The position numbers and the translations under genes were made by a program. Below are positions 5,854-9,581 of a DNA stretch of 9,581 bases, in pieces. This DNA is from Humisphaera sp. (GTDB lineage Bacteria > Planctomycetota > Phycisphaerae > Tepidisphaerales > Tepidisphaeraceae), in the NCBI GenBank assembly GCA_025351525.1, contig JANXVV010000548.1, forward strand, positions 1 to 9,581, in the 5' to 3' direction. A model generated the notes under the pieces. It worked only from the letters and a program-made list of their open reading frames with translations, had not been told where the DNA came from and ran no database searches. Position 1 is the first letter of the stretch. Each line of letters starts with the position of its first letter.

Positions 5854-6912
5854 TCATGCCGCAAGCGATCGTTCCAGTTTTTCAGGATGCGCCGCCTGTG
5901 ATATCGCGTCTTCCTTCGTGATGTAGCCGTTCACGAACAACTGCTTGATCGAACTGTCCAGCGTCTGCATCCCGATCGCACGGCTGGTTTCGATCACGTT
6001 CAAAATCTCGAAAATTCGATTCTCGCGAATGCAGTTACGCACGGCGGGGGTGCAGAGCATGATCTCGACGCCGGGAATCATGCCGGGTTGATCGGCACGC
6101 TTGAATAATGTCTGGCTGATGACCGCCTGCAGCGTGTTGGCGAGCATCGAGCGGATCTGATTCTGCTCGTCGCTCGGGTAGACGTCGATGATTCGCTCGA
6201 TCGTCTGCGGGGCGTTGACGGTGTGCAGCGTGCTGAACACCAGATGGCCGGTTTCGGCGGCGGTGATGGCGGCGCTGACGGTCTCCAGATCGCGCATTTC
6301 ACCGACCAGAATCGTGTCGGGATCCTGTCGCAAAACATGCCGTAGACCGCTTGCGAAACTGGGGACATCCGAACCGACTTCGCGCTGCTCGATCGCGCAT
6401 TTGTTGCTGATGAACGAATACTCGATCGGGTCTTCCAGCGTGATGATATGGCCTTGCTCCCGGTTGTTGATCGCATCGACCATCCCGGCCAGTGTCGTGC
6501 TTTTGCCCGAGCCCGTGCCACCGGTGACCAGGATCAAACCGCGCGGGAGATAGGTGAGTTTTTTGACGATGTCCGGGAGAAACAATTGCTCGAGCGCGCG
6601 AACTTTGCTGTTGATGGTTCGGATGGAAAGCGCCACGCTGTTCCGCTGATAGTGCGCGTTGACGCGGAACCGGCCCACGCCGGCGATCTCATAGGAAAAG
6701 TCGCTGTCGCGCTTGATCTCGAAATCGGCCCACCGCTTGTCGTTCATCATCTCTTTCGCCAACCGAATCGCGCCCTCGGGCGTGACGATGGGAAGATCCG
6801 TCGGGGCCACCACGGTGTGAATGCGGTAGAGCGGGGGCGAGCCGACATTGATGTGGATGTCGGAGGCTTTGGCCTCGACGGCGTTGCGGAGCATGTCGTT
6901 TAGAAAGCTCAT
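5854..6912 (-). CDS. pilT: Type IV pilus retraction ATPase, PilT
   Basis: The product has 352 residues, the usual size for PilT. Motifs in order are ASDIHINVG (16-24), Walker A GGTGSGKST (131-139), the Asp box LEDPIEY (159-165), Walker B ILVGEMRD (201-208), the His box TGHLVFSTLHT (221-231) and VRNCIRE (291-297). The last is the PilT-specific relative of AIRNLIRE, which separates retraction ATPases from PilB. The hexamer works at the cytoplasmic side of the PilC platform and powers pilus retraction, hence twitching, DNA uptake or surface sensing. The start at 6912 is chosen because GAGGA lies six bases upstream and MSFLNDMLRNAVEAKASDIH is a proper PilT N-terminus. The frame is open to an ATG at 6960, but those 16 residues are a translation of the palindrome at 6937-6953. 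The presence of PilT indicates a retractable pilus, not a pure type II secretion system. Confidence 0.95.
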   Translation of the reverse strand: MSFLNDMLRNAVEAKASDIHINVGSPPLYRIHTVVAPTDLPIVTPEGAIRLAKEMMNDKRWADFEIKRDSDFSYEIAGVGRFRVNAHYQRNSVALSIRTINSKVRALEQLFLPDIVKKLTYLPRGLILVTGGTGSGKSTTLAGMVDAINNREQGHIITLEDPIEYSFISNKCAIEQREVGSDVPSFASGLRHVLRQDPDTILVGEMRDLETVSAAITAAETGHLVFSTLHTVNAPQTIERIIDVYPSDEQNQIRSMLANTLQAVISQTLFKRADQPGMIPGVEIMLCTPAVRNCIRENRIFEILNVIETSRAIGMQTLDSSIKQLFVNGYITKEDAISQAAHPEKLERSLAA

Positions 6913-6918
6913 TACTTG

Positions 6919-6923
6919 TCCTC
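6919..6923 (-). promoter_or_regulatory. Ribosome binding site deciding the pilT start
   Basis: On the minus strand GAGGA, then CAAGTA, then ATG at 6912: a normal six-base spacing. No comparable purine box precedes the alternative ATG at 6960, so 6912 is the start. Confidence 0.75.
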
Positions 6924-6936
6924 GTTCCAATAAGGA

Positions 6937-6953
6937 GCAGGCTGGAAGCCTGC
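6937..6953. repeat. Perfect 7-bp palindrome, 3-base loop, between pilB and pilT (REP-like)
   Basis: GCAGGCT (6937-6943), loop GGA, AGCCTGC (6947-6953), in the 54-base gap between the pilB stop and the pilT start. The flanking CACCACA matches the style of repeats I recall from planctomycete genomes. In the pilB-pilT transcript it would form a tight hairpin upstream of the pilT ribosome binding site. There is no T-tract after it, so it is not an obvious terminator. Confidence 0.75.
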
Positions 6954-6966
6954 ACCACAATTGCGT

Positions 6967-8784
6967 CTAAGCCGCGTTTTCCGTCACCCGCAGGATTTCA
7001 TCCACGGTGGTCATCCCGGCTTTCACTTTCAGAAATCCATCTTCCCGCAGTGAGACCAACCCGCGCTCGCGACAAAGTTTTCGCAGATGATTCACATCCG
7101 GGTTGCGGGTCACCATGTCGCGCAGTTGATCATCCATCACCAGAAGTTCATAAATTCCGAGACGCCCCGAATAGCCGGTCTTGCGGCAGCGGTCGCAACC
7201 CTTGCCGCGATACACTTTTTCCGAAGTGAAACCCTGCGTCGTCAAAAATTCGCGCATCTCCTCCGTCGGCGTGTAATCTTCACGGCAGGTCTGGCAGATT
7301 TTGCGAACCAGCCGTTGGGCAAGAATGGCGTTGACGGCGGCGCTGATGAGATAGGGCTCGACGCCGATGTTGATCAGTCGGGTGATCGATGCCGGCGCAT
7401 CGTTCGTGTGCAGAGTGCTGAGAACCAGATGCCCCGTCAGTGCGGCCTGCACGGCGATGCGCGCGGTTTCCGCATCGCGGATTTCACCCAGCATCACCAC
7501 GTCCGGATCCTGCCGCAACAGCGAGCGCAGAGCCGCCGAAAAAGTCATGCCGATCTTCTCATGCACCTGCACCTGGTTGGCGACGGGCAGGTTGTATTCG
7601 ATCGGGTCTTCGACGGTGCTGATGTTGAGCTTGTCGCCGTCCATGCAGCGGAGCGAAGAATAAAGCGTCGTGGTTTTACCGCTGCCGGTGGGGCCGGTGA
7701 CCAGCAGAATGCCGTGCGGCATGTCGATCTGGTTTTTCCAGATCGTCATCGAGTCCTCGCCGAATCCCAGATCCTCCAACGGCACGTTGATTGAGCGGTT
7801 GTCGAGAATTCGGACCACGACTTTTTCACCGAAGCCGGTCGGCAGGGTGCTCATGCGAAGATCGACCTTGCGCCCGTGAACGATCGTGCGGATACGGCCA
7901 TCCTGCGGCAGGCGGCGTTCGGAAATGTCCAGATTCGCCATGATCTTCATGCGCGACACGATCGACGAGTGCATCGAATGCGGCGGGTTCATCGACTCGA
8001 ACAATATCCCGTCGATTCGATACCGGATTTTAAGCGTCTTCTCTTTGGGCTCGATGTGAATGTCGCTCGCGCCCTGCTTGATCGCGTCGAAAATCAGAAA
8101 GTTGACGAAGCGGATGACCGGCGATTCGCTGCCGGATTTTTCCAGATCGGTGACATCATCTTTTTTGGTCTCGACGATCTGCACATCGTCTTCGCCCATG
8201 TCCGCAATGATTTCGTCGACCTTGACGTCAGCGGCAGTGCTGCTGGTGAGTTGCTCGAGCAGGCGGTTGATGTCGGCGGTCGGTGTGACCACCGTGCGGC
8301 ATTCGCGCCTGGTTTTCCGCTTCACCTCGTCGACCAGGAAAACATTCGCCGGGTCGGACATGCCGAGAATCAGGGCTTTGCCGTCGAAGCGCAGGGGCAG
8401 GATGGAATGCTTGCGGACGTAGTCTGGCGGAAGCAGCGCGAAAGCCTGCGCGTCCACTTCGCTACGATCCGGCACTTCAAAGGCCAGGCCCATGCACTCG
8501 GCCTGTGCCGACAGAATCTGCGACTCGCTGGCGGCGTTCATCGTCAGGAGCACTTGCGCGATCTGCTTGCCGGGCGTTTGGGCCTGCGCCAGCCGTGCCT
8601 GCGCGAGCTGTTCCTGGGTGATCTGCCCGCCGTCCAGCAGGATTTGCTCGACGGATTTGCGAACCCGCTCTTTTTTGGGGGTAAACAACTGCACCACATC
8701 CCGCGGCGGCAGAAGCTCGGTGGACTCCTCCATTTCCGGAGCGGCATCCAGGGTGGCGGAGGTTGTAGCACGGCGTCCGAACAT
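6967..8784 (-). CDS. pilB: Type IV pilus / type II secretion assembly ATPase, PilB/GspE family
   Basis: The 605-residue product has, after a variable N-terminus (1-40), an MshEN/T2SSE-N region at about 41-180 with two repeats of the L-x-x-G-x-I-x-x-x-x-L kind. The catalytic domain follows: GASDIHIEP (238-246), RLPQDGR (291-297), Walker A GPTGSGKT (364-371), the Asp box VEDPIEY (391-397), Walker B MLGEIRD (431-437) and the His box TGHLVLSTLHTND (450-462). A zinc-type tetracysteine is formed by C497/C500 and C530/C533. This combination (MshEN plus tetracysteine) defines extension ATPases. The gene begins four bases after the upstream gene's stop and has no close Shine-Dalgarno sequence, so it is probably translated by coupling. 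In the MshEN repeats the Arg-Leu-Gly that opens c-di-GMP-binding motifs looks replaced (KSVEQILL; KQIAQVLL), so c-di-GMP binding is doubtful. GspE is the alternative name; the adjacent pilT favours pilB. Confidence 0.94.
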   Translation of the reverse strand: MFGRRATTSATLDAAPEMEESTELLPPRDVVQLFTPKKERVRKSVEQILLDGGQITQEQLAQARLAQAQTPGKQIAQVLLTMNAASESQILSAQAECMGLAFEVPDRSEVDAQAFALLPPDYVRKHSILPLRFDGKALILGMSDPANVFLVDEVKRKTRRECRTVVTPTADINRLLEQLTSSTAADVKVDEIIADMGEDDVQIVETKKDDVTDLEKSGSESPVIRFVNFLIFDAIKQGASDIHIEPKEKTLKIRYRIDGILFESMNPPHSMHSSIVSRMKIMANLDISERRLPQDGRIRTIVHGRKVDLRMSTLPTGFGEKVVVRILDNRSINVPLEDLGFGEDSMTIWKNQIDMPHGILLVTGPTGSGKTTTLYSSLRCMDGDKLNISTVEDPIEYNLPVANQVQVHEKIGMTFSAALRSLLRQDPDVVMLGEIRDAETARIAVQAALTGHLVLSTLHTNDAPASITRLINIGVEPYLISAAVNAILAQRLVRKICQTCREDYTPTEEMREFLTTQGFTSEKVYRGKGCDRCRKTGYSGRLGIYELLVMDDQLRDMVTRNPDVNHLRKLCRERGLVSLREDGFLKVKAGMTTVDEILRVTENAA

Positions 8785-8788
8785 AATT

Positions 8789-9484
8789 TTACTTGGTCAT
8801 CCTCAACTCGAACCGATACGCACCACTTTTCACGATCACCGCGTTCGGGGTGATCTTGTCCACCGAGAAGGCGTCGACGGTGTCGCCTTCCTGATACATC
8901 GCGTTGTTGATCATGCAGGTTTTGCGATTGGCACGGATCACGATCGATTGAAGCTGCATGGCCTGAGCCGTCTTCATGATCGCGGCTTTCTCCGCCTCTT
9001 TCTTCACGCGGGCGATTTCGACGGGATCCTCGGTCGGCTCCAACTTGGCGATCATCGAATGAAACGGATTGGCTTTCAGGTCGCTTAGGGGGACCTGGGC
9101 CACATTCGTGTAATCACGGAACTGCTCGACCACATGGGCGGTTCCATCCAGCAGGCGACGCAGCAGGGTGATGTTGCCGTTGCCGCCTTTCATGAAGTCG
9201 TCGATGGTGCTTTCGGCGCTGACCAACATGGGATCGGCAGCTCGGGCGGATTGGGGGCCCGTCCGCAGATACATGAAATAGGTGCCGGCGCAGCCGATGG
9301 CGATGATGACGAACAAAGTGACCGCGCTGCGATTGATCGGCTTTCTCGCTTTCGTGATGACGTCGGATCCTTCGCCGGAATCATCAAAACTTTCGTCGGC
9401 TTCCTGCGCGCTCTCGGCCGCGGCTTCGTTCGTTTCGCCCGGCGGCGTCTCGGAACCCACATCTTTTGGTATTGCAAAACTCAT
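8789..9484 (-). CDS. Single-pass membrane protein with PilP/GspC/GspB-like C-terminal domain, first visible gene of the pilus cluster
   Basis: The 231-residue product has a cytoplasmic, acidic, low-complexity N-terminus (1-45, rich in E, A, S), a basic stop (KARKPINR), one transmembrane helix at about 54-72, and a periplasmic part. That part has a helical stretch (85-175, with a charged coiled-coil-like run EDPVEIARVKKEAEKA) and a small beta domain at 177-231: LQSIVIRANRKTCMINNAMY, then the GDTV and VDKITPNAVIVKSGAY strands. That last pattern (short strand, 'INN/ING', 'EGD-x-V', 'V-x-x-I-x-x-x-x-V') resembles the homology-region fold of PilP, GspC and GspB, which link inner-membrane platforms to the secretin. 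The position directly before pilB fits, but this is fold-level inference. The start at 9484 has GAGGT four bases upstream. The frame stays open to the window edge, but the upstream codons run through a palindrome, so 9484 is preferred. Confidence 0.8.
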   Translation of the reverse strand: MSFAIPKDVGSETPPGETNEAAAESAQEADESFDDSGEGSDVITKARKPINRSAVTLFVIIAIGCAGTYFMYLRTGPQSARAADPMLVSAESTIDDFMKGGNGNITLLRRLLDGTAHVVEQFRDYTNVAQVPLSDLKANPFHSMIAKLEPTEDPVEIARVKKEAEKAAIMKTAQAMQLQSIVIRANRKTCMINNAMYQEGDTVDAFSVDKITPNAVIVKSGAYRFELRMTK

Positions 9485-9488
9485 GACA

Positions 9489-9493
9489 ACCTC
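9489..9493 (-). promoter_or_regulatory. Ribosome binding site deciding the start at 9484
   Basis: The minus strand reads GAGGT, TGTC, ATG. This is the only good purine box in the open stretch upstream of the gene. It supports ATG 9484 over a start beyond the window edge. Confidence 0.65.
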
Positions 9494-9549
9494 ATCTCGA
9501 AACGAATCACTTACTAACGCTCGAAATAATTTCCGCGTTCGGCTTGGGT

Positions 9550-9581
9550 GCCACAGGTCGCGGTACTCCGAGACCTGTGCC
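9550..9581. repeat. Imperfect palindrome at the window edge (REP-like)
   Basis: GCCACAGGTCGCGG (9550-9563), loop TACT, CCGAGACCTGTGCC (9568-9581): 14-bp arms with two mismatches and a perfect core CACAGGTC/GACCTGTG. It may continue past the edge. Wording and design match dispersed palindromes I associate with planctomycetes. Both the open upstream frame of the 9484 gene and a second open minus-strand frame (ending 9507) cross it, so it creates false coding signal. Confidence 0.6.

Noticed and set aside
7087..7794. Plus-strand 235-codon frame opposite the PilB catalytic domain
   Set aside because: Mirror of the ATPase coding sequence, with no family resemblance.
7876..8853. Long plus-strand open frame (325 codons) opposite pilB
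   Set aside because: Its product is rich in His, Arg and Asp with no recognisable motif, and it lies exactly opposite a well-supported ATPase gene; it is a by-product of the GC-rich codon use.

Overview
The window looks like a piece of a planctomycete chromosome (Planctomycetota; the class cannot be fixed from here). Three things point that way. There are two PQQ-like beta-propeller proteins, one with the mature N-terminus AADWPQWRGP that is typical of exported planctomycete proteins. There is a small protein of the 'DPNSWRDNGG...LLLITQ' type that I associate with planctomycete secretin-like modules. Short palindromic repeats recur in almost every intergenic gap. I see no rRNA, tRNA, CRISPR array, transposase or phage gene.

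Layout from left to right. Positions 2-691 (+) hold the C-terminal part of a GT4-family glycosyltransferase whose start lies outside the window. Positions 748-1102 (-) hold a small exported-type protein in which the signal peptide and the conserved domain lie in different reading frames. Positions 1103-1333 are a divergent intergenic region with a 27-bp-arm palindrome. Positions 1334-2476 (+) encode an exported beta-propeller. A compact palindrome with a T-rich tail (2499-2527) separates it from a convergent minus-strand pair, a PTS EIIA (type 2) domain protein (4250-3789) that overlaps the second exported beta-propeller (3792-2533) by ATGA.

From 9484 down to 4466, all on the minus strand, runs a type IV pilus / type II secretion cluster in transcription order: a single-pass membrane protein with a PilP/GspC/GspB-like C-terminus, a PilB/GspE assembly ATPase, a PilT retraction ATPase, and a PilC/GspF inner-membrane platform protein. 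PilB would power pilus extension through the platform and PilT would power retraction; the first protein may link the platform to an outer-membrane secretin. No pilin, prepilin peptidase, PilM/N/O or secretin is visible, so these would lie beyond the right edge or elsewhere.

The most unusual part is the non-coding DNA. Gaps in the pilus cluster carry repeats: a palindrome between pilB and pilT, and a heptamer tandem array with opposite-facing heptamers between pilT and pilC. The array starts four bases upstream of the pilC start codon and leaves no visible Shine-Dalgarno sequence. A second heptamer/octamer inverted-repeat element sits directly after the pilC stop. Two apparent upstream gene extensions (pilT, and the gene starting at 9484) are best explained as translations of such repeats. 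I see no clearly new multi-gene system; the repeat-bracketed pilC, the EIIA-propeller coupling and the split small gene are the items most worth checking.
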